Source: Marivita sp051859345
GTDB lineage: Bacteria > Pseudomonadota > Alphaproteobacteria > Rhodobacterales > Rhodobacteraceae
Length of the DNA stretch: 64,000 bases
Direction: 5' to 3'
NCBI RefSeq assembly: GCF_051859345.1
Contig: NZ_JBHYFV010000001.1
Location: 229,182-293,181 of the forward strand
The notes below the pieces were generated by a model. That model did not search any database. It saw only the letters and a list, made by a program, of their open reading frames with translations, and had not been told where the DNA came from. Both the position numbers and the translations under genes were made by a program. This document shows, one piece after another, positions 44,479 to 53,714 of the stretch. Positions within the stretch are counted from its first letter, which is position 1. Each line of letters begins with the position of its first letter.

Positions 44479-44679
44479 TTAGCGCGCGTAGGGCATCATC
44501 GGCTTGATGATCTGCTCATCAGCCTTCGACAACACGGTGGTTCCGCGCGCGTCGCGGATGAATTTGGTGGAACGCTTGATCATGCCGTGGCGCTTGCCTG
44601 CCTGACCGGCCTTGATCCGGCCCGAGGCCGTCACTTTGAACCGCTTTTTGCAGCTCGACTTTGTCTTCATCTTCGGCAT
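44479..44679 (-). CDS. rpmI: 50S ribosomal protein L35
   Basis: A 66-residue basic protein beginning MPKMKTKSSCKKRFKVTASG, diagnostic for L35. It forms a two-gene operon with rplT, the usual arrangement. The 131 bases upstream, to the next gene, presumably hold its promoter, but I do not see clear boxes. Confidence 0.97.
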   Translation of the reverse strand: MPKMKTKSSCKKRFKVTASGRIKAGQAGKRHGMIKRSTKFIRDARGTTVLSKADEQIIKPMMPYAR

Positions 44680-44810
44680 TTCCGTCTCCTGTAGATCAGA
44701 TCGGTTGACGCGCGACTCGGTATGCCATTTCGACCGGCCACGCTGGATAGAGCGCGCCGTATAGGCGGGGAATGGACCTGATGCAAGGGGGTTTGGGAGA
44801 TGCCTCGGCT

Positions 44811-45032
44811 TCAGGTGAAGTCCGACACCACTTTGGCCACGATTCTAGGAATGACCTCGATCGAATAGCCCCCCGGCTTTTTCGAGATTGCCCAAACAAC
44901 CATGGCCCCGGCGATCATAAGCGTGATCGTTGCAATCCGGGGCCTCTGACCCTTTGAAATCGAAGACACGACCGCAGGAATGGACAGAACGCCAAGCCCG
45001 AGGCCGATAACAAAGAACGTGTCAGGATCCAT
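44811..45032 (-). CDS. Small two-helix membrane protein, unknown function
   Basis: A 73-residue protein with two hydrophobic segments: TFFVIGLGLGVLSIPAVVSSI and ITLMIAGAMVVWAISKK. The ATG at 45032 starts MDPDTFFVIG. It lies 34 bases after pyk on the same strand, so it may be co-transcribed with it. I do not recognise a named family, but the composition and spacing look like a real gene. Confidence 0.6.
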   Translation of the reverse strand: MDPDTFFVIGLGLGVLSIPAVVSSISKGQRPRIATITLMIAGAMVVWAISKKPGGYSIEVIPRIVAKVVSDFT

Positions 45033-45066
45033 GCCGCCTGCTCCCACTGATTACTCGTGGGAAAGA

Positions 45067-46512
45067 TTACTCCGGATCGGTGTTGTAGATCAAACGTTCG
45101 TCGCAGGGGGCAACACGAAGAATGTTGGTTGTGCCCGGCGTGTTGAACGGAACCCCCGCAGTGACGAGAATCTGGTCGGTTTCGGTGGCATATCCACCTG
45201 CGCGGGCGGCGCGGGCGGCGTTCACAACGGCCTGTTTGAAGCGCGACAACTCACCCGTGATGACACACTTGGTGCCCCATGTCAGCGCAAGACGACGGGC
45301 TGTGCCGATATGGCTGGTCATCGCGATGATCGGAACGCGGGGGCGCTCGCGTGCGGTCAAAAGCGCTGTTGTGCCAGACGAGGTGAAACAGCAGATTGCC
45401 TTGATGTCGGTTGTTTCCGCAATTTCCCGCGCGGCGGCGACGATCCCGTCAGCCACGGTCTTGCGCTTGGCTGTCCGCGAGGCCTCCATGATTTCGGTAT
45501 AGGTCGGATCGTTTTCGACCTCGATGGCCACGTTGTTCATCGTGGTGACTGCCTCGACCGGATAATCACCGGCAGCCGACTCTGCCGACAGCATGATCGC
45601 GTCAGAGCCTTCGTAGATCGCGGTCGCCACGTCGGACACCTCGGCGCGGGTCGGCATCGGGGACTCGATCATCGATTCGAGCATCTGCGTGGCGACGATC
45701 ACCGGCTTGGCGGCAGCGCGGCACCGGCGGATCAGACGCTTCTGGATCGGCGGGACGTTCTGCACGGGAAGTTCAACGCCCAGATCACCACGGGCGACCA
45801 TGATGCCGTCCGACACTTCGAGAATTTCCTCAAAGGCTTTGACACCTGCGGGCTTTTCGATTTTCGACAGGATCGCGGCACGACCCTTGCAAAGTTCGCG
45901 CGCCTCGATCACGTCCTGAGCCCGCTGCACAAAACTAAGCGCCAGCCAGTCGACCCCAAGCTCGGCCACGAATTCCAGATCACCACGGTCCTTTTCCGAC
46001 AGCGCGGCAAGCGGCAGAACGACATCGGGAACGTTCACGCCTTTGCGGTTCGAAATCGTGCCCCCGGTGATCACGGTGCAATCGGCAAAATCGGTGCCGC
46101 AGGTCTCGACCTTGAGACGAATTTTGCCATCGTTGACCAGAAGATGCGCTCCCGGTTCCAATGCCGCAAAAATCTCTGGGTGCGGAAGCGTGACACGGGT
46201 TGCCGTACCCTCCTCCTCGGCCAGATCAAGCCGGAAAGACGCACCTTCAATCAATTCTTCCTCGCCATTGGCAAAAACACCCACCCGCAGCTTCGGCCCC
46301 TGAAGGTCGGCAAGAATGCCGATGGTGCTGTCGAGGTCTTTTTCGACCTGCCGGATAATGGCGTGACGTTCGGCAATCTCTGCATGGCTGCCGTGGCTCA
46401 TATTGAGTCGGAACACGTCCGCACCTGCTTCGTGCAGGGCACGGATCATTTCATAGGTGCTGGAAGCCGGCCCAAGGGTGGCCACGATTTTCACACTCCG
46501 CATACGTCTCAT
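45067..46512 (-). CDS. pyk: Pyruvate kinase
   Basis: A 481-residue pyruvate kinase. The N-terminus VKIVATLGPASS, the active-site segment GDLGVELP with the catalytic ILSKIEKPAG upstream, and the MLESMI-PTRAEVSDVA motif are all present. It converts phosphoenolpyruvate and ADP to pyruvate and ATP. I chose ATG 46512 because homologues begin at this point; ATGs at 46524 and 46503 are alternatives. A CceR-like palindrome lies about 100 bases upstream. Confidence 0.96.
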   Translation of the reverse strand: MRRMRSVKIVATLGPASSTYEMIRALHEAGADVFRLNMSHGSHAEIAERHAIIRQVEKDLDSTIGILADLQGPKLRVGVFANGEEELIEGASFRLDLAEEEGTATRVTLPHPEIFAALEPGAHLLVNDGKIRLKVETCGTDFADCTVITGGTISNRKGVNVPDVVLPLAALSEKDRGDLEFVAELGVDWLALSFVQRAQDVIEARELCKGRAAILSKIEKPAGVKAFEEILEVSDGIMVARGDLGVELPVQNVPPIQKRLIRRCRAAAKPVIVATQMLESMIESPMPTRAEVSDVATAIYEGSDAIMLSAESAAGDYPVEAVTTMNNVAIEVENDPTYTEIMEASRTAKRKTVADGIVAAAREIAETTDIKAICCFTSSGTTALLTARERPRVPIIAMTSHIGTARRLALTWGTKCVITGELSRFKQAVVNAARAARAGGYATETDQILVTAGVPFNTPGTTNILRVAPCDERLIYNTDPE

Positions 46513-46609
46513 TCGGATTCCCATCCTTCAACTCTTGCTCGGGGCGGTCATTGGGATCTTGTCAGGTCAGACCCGTCTGCCACCGCGTTGGGGTAAGATG
46601 ACATGGCCA

Positions 46610-46623
46610 TGTTACCGCTAACC
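46610..46623. promoter_or_regulatory. CceR-like LacI-family palindrome upstream of pyk
   Basis: TGTTACCGCTAACC contains the symmetric core GTTA-CCGC-TAAC. As I recall, the Rhodobacter CceR site is TGTTA-N-CG-N-TAACA, and this matches at all fixed positions except the last base. It lies in the divergent gap between pyk and the N-formylglutamate amidohydrolase gene. CceR is known to control glycolytic genes including pyk. The match is by eye. Confidence 0.5.
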
Positions 46624-46698
46624 TTCGGTTTGGGTTATTGCCCATTTCCCTTTCTGGCGCAACTCAACTATCTGATGCGACCGGGAGATCAAACACCT

Positions 46699-47436
46699 AT
46701 GACATTCGTACCTTATTTTGTTCATGGAGAGAACCGGTCCTCGCGCTGGCTGATCACGTGCGATCACGCGACGAACACTGTGCCGCCGGACCTTGGAGGC
46801 ACGCTGGGATTGCCCGCGTCCGACATGGCGCGCCATATCGCCTTTGATCCCGGCGCCGCAGGTGTGACGCGGGCGCTCGCCGATGCATTGGACGCGCCAG
46901 CGATCCTGACCAATTTCTCACGTCTGGTGATTGACCCGAACCGGGGCGAAGACGATCCGACCCTGTTGATGCGGCTCTATGACGGCTCGGTGATCCCCGG
47001 CAACCGAGCCGCGAACACGGCGGAAAAAGAACGACGCCTGAACGCTTATTACCGCCCCTATCACGCAGCGCTTGAAGGCCTGGCCGCACGGCATGACGAT
47101 ACGGTGATTGTCTCGATCCATTCGTTCACCCGCCAGCTCAAGTCGCGGCCAAGCCGTCCCTGGCATATCGGCATTCTGCACGCATATGATCGGCGCCTCT
47201 CGGACCCGCTCATCGCGGCGCTGGACAATGAACCCGATCTGGTTGTCGGGCGCAACGAACCCTATCCCGGCCATTTGCCCGGCGACGCGATTGACCGACA
47301 TGCCTTGCATCACGGCCGTCAGAACACACTTATCGAAGTGCGCAACGACCTGATTGAAACCGAAGCCACCCAAGCCGCCTGGGGCGCGCGATTGGCACCG
47401 ATGCTGGCGGCCGCGCTGGAACAGACAACAGATTGA
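46699..47436 (+). CDS. N-formylglutamate amidohydrolase family protein
   Basis: A 245-residue protein of the N-formylglutamate amidohydrolase family (Pfam FGase). The metal-site segment LITCDHATNTVPPDLGG, the DPNRGEDD motif and VSIHSFTRQ are conserved features. ATG 46699 has GGGAGA at suitable spacing; the frame extends further upstream but without such a site. HutG catalyses the last histidine-degradation step, but no other hut genes are here, so the native substrate is uncertain. It precedes the DUF1244 gene by 15 bases. Confidence 0.88.
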   Translation: MTFVPYFVHGENRSSRWLITCDHATNTVPPDLGGTLGLPASDMARHIAFDPGAAGVTRALADALDAPAILTNFSRLVIDPNRGEDDPTLLMRLYDGSVIPGNRAANTAEKERRLNAYYRPYHAALEGLAARHDDTVIVSIHSFTRQLKSRPSRPWHIGILHAYDRRLSDPLIAALDNEPDLVVGRNEPYPGHLPGDAIDRHALHHGRQNTLIEVRNDLIETEATQAAWGARLAPMLAAALEQTTD

Positions 47437-47451
47437 CCCGGAGGACCAGAC

Positions 47452-47769
47452 ATGGACAAACAAACTGAACTCGAAATCGAAGCTGCTGCCTTCCGCCGGT
47501 TGCGGCAGCATCTGATCGAGGATCGCCCGGATGTGCAGAACATCGACATGATGAACCTGACCGGGTTCTGCCGGAACTGCCTGAGCCGCTGGTATCAGGA
47601 AGCCGCCAATGAGCGCGGGATCGACATGGGCAAGGACGAGGCCCGCGAAGTGTATTACGGCATGCCGATGTCGGAGTGGAAATCAAAGCACCAGACCGAA
47701 GCATCCGATGCGCAGAAAGCCGCGTTCGACGTGGCCTTCAAAGAGAACGTGACCGACAAGCAGAGATGA
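47452..47769 (+). CDS. DUF1244 family protein
   Basis: A 105-residue soluble protein matching DUF1244: AAAFRRLRQHLIEDRPDVQNIDMMNLTGFCRNCLSRWY-like core with the conserved C-R-N-C pair, then REVYYGMPMSEWK. Members are small alpha-helical proteins of unknown role. It follows the amidohydrolase closely with GGAGGACC before the ATG and is probably co-transcribed. A perfect hairpin follows its stop. Confidence 0.9.
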   Translation: MDKQTELEIEAAAFRRLRQHLIEDRPDVQNIDMMNLTGFCRNCLSRWYQEAANERGIDMGKDEAREVYYGMPMSEWKSKHQTEASDAQKAAFDVAFKENVTDKQR

Positions 47770-47775
47770 CTTGGC

Positions 47776-47807
47776 CGGGTGTGTTTCGGTTGACCGAAAC
47801 ACACCCG
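47776..47807. terminator. Fourteen-pair hairpin between convergent genes
   Basis: CGGGTGTGTTTCGG (47776-47789) pairs perfectly with its complement at 47794-47807 around a TTGA loop. It lies six bases after the DUF1244 stop, facing the convergent adenosyltransferase gene. Neither side has a T-run, so it may act as a bidirectional terminator with Rho or as a transcript end stabiliser. Confidence 0.6.
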
Positions 47808-47847
47808 CCTCACACGTCCGGGACGCTCTCGACCCGAAGAAACCCGA

Positions 47848-48420
47848 TCAGCGGTTTGCCCCCGGCACCCAGAGCACATCGGCCTTGCCATCCTCATTTG
47901 CCATCCGGGCCGACACGAAGAACCAGTCGCTGAGGCGGTTGAGGTATTTGACCGCTGCGGGATTAACGCTTTCCATCGTGGCCAGTTGGACGGTATGCCG
48001 TTCCGCCCGACGCGCCACGGTCCGACACTGGTGCAGATGCGCAGAAAGCGCGGAGCCACCGGGCAGAATGAAACTGCGCAGAGGCTCAAGTTGTCCGTTC
48101 ATCACATCAATCTCGGATTCGAGCCTGTCCACCTGCGTCGGAACAATACGCAGCGGCGGATATTCCGCATCGGCGTCCTTGTCCATTTCGGGACGGCACA
48201 GGTCGGCCCCGAGATCAAAAAGATCGTTCTGAATCAATGACAATTGCGCATTGAGATCGCCGTTTGCATGCAGCCGCGCCAATCCGACAATGGCGTTCAG
48301 TTCATCAACAGTGCCATAGGCGGTGACACGCATCGAATGTTTGGCGACCCGTGCGCCATTGCCCAGCGCGGTTTCGCCATCATCGCCGGTCTTGGTATAG
48401 ATCTTGTTGAGCACGACCAT
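47848..48420 (-). CDS. Cob(I)yrinic acid a,c-diamide adenosyltransferase, PduO type
   Basis: A 190-residue trimeric-type ATP:corrinoid adenosyltransferase. The N-terminal YTKTGDDGETALGNG binds ATP, and RTVARRAERHTVQL and VKYLNRLSDWFFVSAR are conserved helices. It makes adenosylcobalamin, the cofactor of methylmalonyl-CoA mutase and ribonucleotide reductase. It is four bases downstream of the HIG1-type gene. Confidence 0.93.
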   Translation of the reverse strand: MVVLNKIYTKTGDDGETALGNGARVAKHSMRVTAYGTVDELNAIVGLARLHANGDLNAQLSLIQNDLFDLGADLCRPEMDKDADAEYPPLRIVPTQVDRLESEIDVMNGQLEPLRSFILPGGSALSAHLHQCRTVARRAERHTVQLATMESVNPAAVKYLNRLSDWFFVSARMANEDGKADVLWVPGANR

Positions 48421-48423
48421 CGC

Positions 48424-48624
48424 TTAATTCCCCCGCATCCAGACAAAGAGCAGGATCAGCAGCACTGCAACGAATTGTGCGATGATGCGCCAGCGCATTG
48501 CCTTGTTGGCATATTTCTTGTTGAAATCCCCACCTTTGGCGAAACTGCCAATGCCAAAAAGCAGGATTCCCACAACCGCCAGACAGGCGATTGCAACGAC
48601 GACGAATAGCGGATCTTGCATCAT
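48424..48624 (-). CDS. Twin-transmembrane HIG1-type small protein
   Basis: A 66-residue protein with two membrane helices (FVVVAIACLAVVGILLFGIG and FVAVLLILLFVWM) joined by KGGDFNKKYANKAMRWRI, the hypoxia-induced (HIG1) family core. Homologues associate with cytochrome oxidases. Two adjacent ATGs (48624, 48621) are possible starts. It forms a short operon with the adenosyltransferase gene. Confidence 0.85.
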   Translation of the reverse strand: MMQDPLFVVVAIACLAVVGILLFGIGSFAKGGDFNKKYANKAMRWRIIAQFVAVLLILLFVWMRGN

Positions 48625-48694
48625 GACATGTGGTCTTTCTTCGCTTCATATCCCCGGCCATGTAGGCGTAGCGCGGCACAAGGCGAATGAAAAG

Positions 48695-49522
48695 TCAGCC
48701 CTTTGACAAAATCCAATCCAGCGCCCGCGTCGGAAGAATACGGCGCAGAAATGCCATGACCCGGGTCGGTGTGGTGACACGATATCGCGCCTTCGGTCTG
48801 CGGGCGCCCAGCGCTTTTTCCACTGCGTCCGTCACGGCTGAGGCGGGCCATTGCACACCGGAGCTTCCCCCTTTGCGGAGCAGGTCCAGAAGCGATTCCT
48901 CGTATTGCGCGCGTCGGGGGGACGATTTCCAGTCCACCCATTTTTCGAACTGTTTGATCGCGTTCTTGCGGAAATCGGTTTCAATTGGTCCGGGTTCGAT
49001 CAGCACAACGTCGATGCCGGTCTCGGCCATCTCCATTCGCAGCACATCGGCATAACCTTCAAGAGCGAACTTCGTGGACACATAGGGTCCGCGATATTTC
49101 ATCCCGACAAGACCGAGAACGGAGGAATTGAACAGGATGCGGCCCTTTTTCCGGGTCCGCATCACCGGAATCAGGTGCCGGTTCAGATCATGCCAGCCAA
49201 GGAAATTCGCCTCGAACTGAGCGCGCATCGCCTCGGCCGGAATATCTTCAAGTGGTCCCGGTAAGGCGTATGCACCATTGTGAAAGACCGCGTCCAATGT
49301 CCCACCGGTCCGGGACAGGACATCTTTCACACAGCGGGCAATGCTCGCCGGGTCTTCGTAGTCCAGTTGCGGCGCAGTGAACCCCTCTGCGGCACGTTCG
49401 GCGCAATCCCCGGGCGCGCGGCACGCGGCGAAGACCGTCCAGCCACGGGCCTTGAGTCTGCGCGCGGTATCAAGGCCGATGCCCGACGAACACCCGGTGA
49501 TCAGGATTGTCTTTGAAGTCAC
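48695..49522 (-). CDS. Short-chain dehydrogenase/reductase
   Basis: A 275-residue SDR. The NAD(P)-binding motif is TGCSSGIG near the N-terminus, and the catalytic Ser-Tyr-Lys reads SSVLG...YVSTKFALEG. The start is GTG at 49522, one base after the SH3-protein stop. Cofactor may be NADP because of AACRAPGD after the second strand, but that is uncertain. Substrate unknown. Confidence 0.88.
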   Translation of the reverse strand: MTSKTILITGCSSGIGLDTARRLKARGWTVFAACRAPGDCAERAAEGFTAPQLDYEDPASIARCVKDVLSRTGGTLDAVFHNGAYALPGPLEDIPAEAMRAQFEANFLGWHDLNRHLIPVMRTRKKGRILFNSSVLGLVGMKYRGPYVSTKFALEGYADVLRMEMAETGIDVVLIEPGPIETDFRKNAIKQFEKWVDWKSSPRRAQYEESLLDLLRKGGSSGVQWPASAVTDAVEKALGARRPKARYRVTTPTRVMAFLRRILPTRALDWILSKG

Positions 49523-49523
49523 G

Positions 49524-50081
49524 TCAGTTGGCAGCCGTCACAAGCCGTGCCGCCATCCATCCTTCGTCACCGCTTGCCGTGGCGCGCAGATGCAACCAGC
49601 CGTTGCCGTCGTCCTGAAGCACTTCAACCATGTCATTGCGAACCAATCTGCCGATGACGGCGTAATCCGTACCCGGCCCGCCGCGCATGTTCACCCGGTC
49701 CCCATCGACAAAGCGCAGATCCGGCAGGGTTTCCGCCTCCGTGGGCGTCTCCTGCTCGACTGCGACGACTTCGGGTTCCTGCACCGGATCGACCACTGGA
49801 TCAACGGAGGCGACCCTCGGTACGTCCGCAACAAGATCGCCGCCCGCAGCACTGTTATCCGGGATCGGCTCGATCACCGCGCGGGACGGTGCAATATCGT
49901 TCAGACCAGTTGCATTGGCGCGTGTGACACTTGCGGGTTGTGCGTCACGAGAAGGCATGACCGGTTTGGGCTCTGCAAATACGACAAGCGACGTGTTACC
50001 AGGTTCAAAATCCGCACCTCCCGACATCTCGTAAAACGCCACAGCCATCAGCGCAAAAGCAACCAGTAAATACTTGTTCAT
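49524..50081 (-). CDS. SH3-domain (bacterial SH3b) envelope protein
   Basis: A 185-residue protein. An N-terminal hydrophobic segment (YLLVAFALMAVAFYEM) anchors or exports it, a long proline/valine/glutamate-rich linker follows, and residues about 125-185 form an SH3b domain (RVNMRGGPGTDYAVIGRLV, GWMAARLV). Such domains bind peptidoglycan. ATG 50081 follows GGGGG. It is divergent from parC. Confidence 0.85.
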   Translation of the reverse strand: MNKYLLVAFALMAVAFYEMSGGADFEPGNTSLVVFAEPKPVMPSRDAQPASVTRANATGLNDIAPSRAVIEPIPDNSAAGGDLVADVPRVASVDPVVDPVQEPEVVAVEQETPTEAETLPDLRFVDGDRVNMRGGPGTDYAVIGRLVRNDMVEVLQDDGNGWLHLRATASGDEGWMAARLVTAAN

Positions 50082-50200
50082 TCTCAACCCCCAAGTGGCC
50101 GTACCCAGAACCACCGCACCAAGAGTACCTTGATTCTCGATCCGGTCCGAAGGGGAAAGCCAAAAAATATTCCCGCAATTGCTTTACGGCCTCAGAGGGG

Positions 50201-52534
50201 GTGAGTATCACATCATCTATGGTTGATGATGTCGATGACCCCAAGATGACCCCGCAGGACTTTGCGGAACCGCTGCGCCGCGCAATCGGTGAGCGTTACC
50301 TGACCTATGCGTTGTCGACAATCATGCACCGCGCCCTTCCAGATGCGCGGGACGGGCTGAAGCCGGTGCATCGCCGTATCCTGTATGCAATGCGCGAATT
50401 GCGGCTAAGTTCCACCGGTGGGTTCAGAAAGTCCGCCAAGATCAGCGGCGATGTGATGGGGAACTATCATCCGCATGGCGATGCCGCGATCTATGACGCG
50501 ATGGCGCGTCTGGCACAGGATTTCAACGTCCGCTATCCGCTGGTCGACGGTCAGGGCAATTTCGGCAACATCGACGGCGACAATCCGGCCGCCGCCCGCT
50601 ACACCGAGGCGCGTCTGACTCTGGTGGCCGAGGCCCTGCTTGACGGGTTGAACGAGAACGCCGTCGATTACCGGGGCAACTACGACGGCACGCTGGAAGA
50701 ACCCGTTGTCCTGCCCGCGCAATTCCCCAACCTGCTGGCCAACGGATCGTCTGGCATCGCGGTTGGCATGGCGACCAATATCCCGCCGCACAACATCGTT
50801 GAACTGATCGACGCCTGCCTGCATCTGATCAAGGTGCCCGACGCGCGCGACGACACGCTGTTGAACTTTGTGCCCGGACCGGATTTCCCCACCGGAGGGG
50901 TGATCGTCGAGGACCGCGAGAACATCGCGCAGGCCTATCGCACCGGGCGCGGGTCAATCCGCCTGCGCTGCCGTTGGAAGATCGAGGATCTGGGGCGCGG
51001 CCAATGGCAGGTCGTCGTGACCGAGATCCCCTACCAGGTGCAGAAATCCAAGCTTGTGGAACGGCTGGCCGAACTGATCCAGACCAAGAAGGTGCCGATC
51101 CTCGCCGATATCCGCGACGAGAGCGCCGATGACATCCGCATGGTGCTGGAGCCGCGTTCAAAGAACGTCGATCCCGAGGTTCTGATGAACATGCTCTACC
51201 GCAACTCCGATCTGGAAACGCGGTTCAGTCTGAACATGAACGTGCTGATCGACGGACTGACGCCCAAGGTCTGTTCAATGAAGGAAGTGCTGCGCGCCTT
51301 CCTTGATTTCCGGCGCGAGGTTCTGATCCGGCGCAGCCAGCACCGGATGGACAAGATCGACCACCGGCTTGAAGTGCTGGAAGGGCTGATCGTCGCCTTC
51401 CTCAACCTTGACCGCGTGATCGACATCATCCGCTATGATGATGAACCAAAGGCAGCATTGATGCGCGAGGATTGGGGCAAAGACCATCCGCGCGCCATGA
51501 ATGAAGCGGATTATGTCTCGCCTCCGCCAGTGGCCAGCGATGATGAACTTGGCCTGACCGAGGTGCAGACCGAAGCCATCCTGAACATGCGGCTACGGTC
51601 TTTGCGCAAGCTGGAAGAGATGGAGCTGGTCTCGGAACGCGATCGCCTGATGGAGGAACGCGCAGGGCTTGAAGACCTTCTGGACAGTGGCGAGTTGCAA
51701 TGGGACGCAATTGCGGATCAGCTTCGCGAGGTCAAGAAAACCTTCGGCAAGTCCTATGAAGGCGGCGCGCGCCGTACCACGTTTGCCGAGGCGACCGAGG
51801 TCGAAGATGTCCCCATCGAAGCCATGATCGAACGCGAGCCGATCACGGTGGTCTGTTCGCAGATGGGCTGGATTCGCGCGATGACCGGCCATATCGACCT
51901 GACCCGCGAATTGAAGTTCAAGGATGGCGATGGACCGCGCTTTATCTTCCATGCCGAAACGACTGACCGTCTGCTTGTTTTCGGATCGAATGGCCGGTTC
52001 TATACGCTCTCTGGAGCAAGCTTGCCTGGTGGGCGCGGCATGGGCGAGCCATTGCGCCTGATGGTTGACCTGCCCAACGAGGCTGCGATTGTCGACCTGT
52101 TCATCCATTCCGCAGCTCGGAAACTACTGGTCGCTTCCAGCGCGGGAGACGGATTTGTCGTGCCGGAAGTCGACGTCGTCGCGCAGACTCGTGCCGGAAA
52201 ACAGGTGCTGAACGTCCGCGGCGACGTGCGCGCCAAAGTGTGTAAACCTGTGACCGGTGACGCGGTTGCCGTGGTCGGCGAAAACCGCAAGGTACTGGTC
52301 TTTGCACTGGACGAGTTGCCTGAAATGGGACGCGGCAAAGGTGTGCGGCTGCAAAAGTACAAGGACGGGGGCCTGTCGGATGCAACCACCTTCACCCTGG
52401 GAGAAGGCCTCACCTGGCGCGATCCAGCCGGACGCACCAGAACAGAAACCGACCTTGCCGAGTGGACAGGAAAACGCGCCGGAACCGGGCGCATGGCCCC
52501 GCGCGGCTTTCCCAGAGATAACACCTTTACCTGA
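50201..52534 (+). CDS. parC: DNA topoisomerase IV subunit A
   Basis: A 777-residue type IIA topoisomerase A subunit. The active-site tyrosine is Tyr134 in AARYTEARL, and the N-terminal LTYALSTIMHRALPDARDGLKPVHRRILYAM is diagnostic. It lacks the extended C-terminal GyrA boxes and has the ParC-style tail. Start is GTG 50201 or ATG 50219; neither has ideal spacing to AGAGGGG. It decatenates daughter chromosomes with ParE. Confidence 0.95.
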   Translation: MSITSSMVDDVDDPKMTPQDFAEPLRRAIGERYLTYALSTIMHRALPDARDGLKPVHRRILYAMRELRLSSTGGFRKSAKISGDVMGNYHPHGDAAIYDAMARLAQDFNVRYPLVDGQGNFGNIDGDNPAAARYTEARLTLVAEALLDGLNENAVDYRGNYDGTLEEPVVLPAQFPNLLANGSSGIAVGMATNIPPHNIVELIDACLHLIKVPDARDDTLLNFVPGPDFPTGGVIVEDRENIAQAYRTGRGSIRLRCRWKIEDLGRGQWQVVVTEIPYQVQKSKLVERLAELIQTKKVPILADIRDESADDIRMVLEPRSKNVDPEVLMNMLYRNSDLETRFSLNMNVLIDGLTPKVCSMKEVLRAFLDFRREVLIRRSQHRMDKIDHRLEVLEGLIVAFLNLDRVIDIIRYDDEPKAALMREDWGKDHPRAMNEADYVSPPPVASDDELGLTEVQTEAILNMRLRSLRKLEEMELVSERDRLMEERAGLEDLLDSGELQWDAIADQLREVKKTFGKSYEGGARRTTFAEATEVEDVPIEAMIEREPITVVCSQMGWIRAMTGHIDLTRELKFKDGDGPRFIFHAETTDRLLVFGSNGRFYTLSGASLPGGRGMGEPLRLMVDLPNEAAIVDLFIHSAARKLLVASSAGDGFVVPEVDVVAQTRAGKQVLNVRGDVRAKVCKPVTGDAVAVVGENRKVLVFALDELPEMGRGKGVRLQKYKDGGLSDATTFTLGEGLTWRDPAGRTRTETDLAEWTGKRAGTGRMAPRGFPRDNTFT

Positions 52535-53714
52535 TACGCTGACCACACATGTCGCAGGCACAAAGCGTGCGTTGTTCTGGCTGGCGATCAAGACAGGTTT
52601 TCTCACCATTCTGACGTTGGGATTTTACCGCTTCTGGATGAAGACCCGGCTGCGGCGCTGGTACTGGTCCGCGATCCGTCCCGGCGGGCATCCTCTGGAA
52701 TATGTGGGGGATCCGATCGAGAAACTGCTTGGTTTTTTGTTCGCCGTGGTGGTCCTGGCATTCTATATCGGGATCGTGAACCTTATCCTGATGTTTGCCA
52801 GCTTTTCGCTGTTTCAGGACAACTTCGCGGCCTATGCCACCAGCCTAGTCGGTGTCATTCCGCTTTGGTTTTTCGCCCAATACCGCGCACGCCGTTACAT
52901 CCTCGCACGGACTCGCTGGCGGGGTTTGCGGTTCGGGCAAGAACCCGGCGCCTGGGGCTATGCGTGGCGGGCGGTGCTGCACTGGATCGTCACCATCCTC
53001 AGTCTTGGATTGTTGATGCCGCGCATGACTTTCTGGCTTGAAAAATACAAGGCCGACCGCACGGAATACGGCACGGCCCGGATGACACAGGGCGGATCAT
53101 GGACCATGCTATATCCTGCGATGAAACCTTTGTTTCTGGCGTTGGTTATCGGCCTTCTCGGCGGCGCGGCCATCCTGTTCGAAAACCTTGCCGTTGGGAC
53201 AGGCATGTGCGTGATCGCCGGCTTTGTGGCGCTATACGGTTTGGTCTATTACAGGGTGGAAACGCTGCGCCGGTTGACCAATTCCAAAACAGTCCGGGGT
53301 ATCGCCCTGCACCTGTCACCAAATGCCTTCCGGGTGATGATGATTTACGTGCTTGGGACATTATTGGCCGGAGCGGCGGTGTTTGTTCCGCTTGTGATCC
53401 TGGGCATTCTGCTCTTGCTGATCCAATCCGCAGATCTTCTTTCCGAAATGGGACTAGAGGACATGGTCGCTCCGATTGCAGGATTGGGCCGTTACGCGAT
53501 CATCGCCGCAAGCGTGACGATCTATTTCACCATTTTCCTGCTGTGGTCGGCCCTGACAAACGTGTTCGTCACTTTGCCTGTCATGCGACACTACTTCTCG
53601 ACGCTGACCCTCTCTCCGACGGCGGCAATCGACGCTATTCGCCAACGCCCACGCGATGAGTTCGAAGAGGCCGAAGGCTTTGCCGACGCACTGGATGTGG
53701 GGGCATCGCTGTGA
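52380..53714 (+). CDS. DUF898 (YjgN-like) membrane protein
   Basis: A membrane protein with about seven helices and the DUF898 marks TLGFYRFWMKTRLRRWYWSAI and GRRY-like aromatic loops. The conserved part begins near base 52550, just after parC. The nearest in-frame ATG is 52380, inside parC; TTG near 52455 or CTG near 52530 are other options, so the true start is unresolved. It is followed by an overlapping M48 protease gene. Function unknown. Confidence 0.78.
   Translation: MQPPSPWEKASPGAIQPDAPEQKPTLPSGQENAPEPGAWPRAAFPEITPLPDTLTTHVAGTKRALFWLAIKTGFLTILTLGFYRFWMKTRLRRWYWSAIRPGGHPLEYVGDPIEKLLGFLFAVVVLAFYIGIVNLILMFASFSLFQDNFAAYATSLVGVIPLWFFAQYRARRYILARTRWRGLRFGQEPGAWGYAWRAVLHWIVTILSLGLLMPRMTFWLEKYKADRTEYGTARMTQGGSWTMLYPAMKPLFLALVIGLLGGAAILFENLAVGTGMCVIAGFVALYGLVYYRVETLRRLTNSKTVRGIALHLSPNAFRVMMIYVLGTLLAGAAVFVPLVILGILLLLIQSADLLSEMGLEDMVAPIAGLGRYAIIAASVTIYFTIFLLWSALTNVFVTLPVMRHYFSTLTLSPTAAIDAIRQRPRDEFEEAEGFADALDVGASL

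Noticed and set aside
44980..46596. A 538-codon open frame on the plus strand
   Set aside because: It is antisense to pyk; the motifs on the opposite strand are unambiguous.
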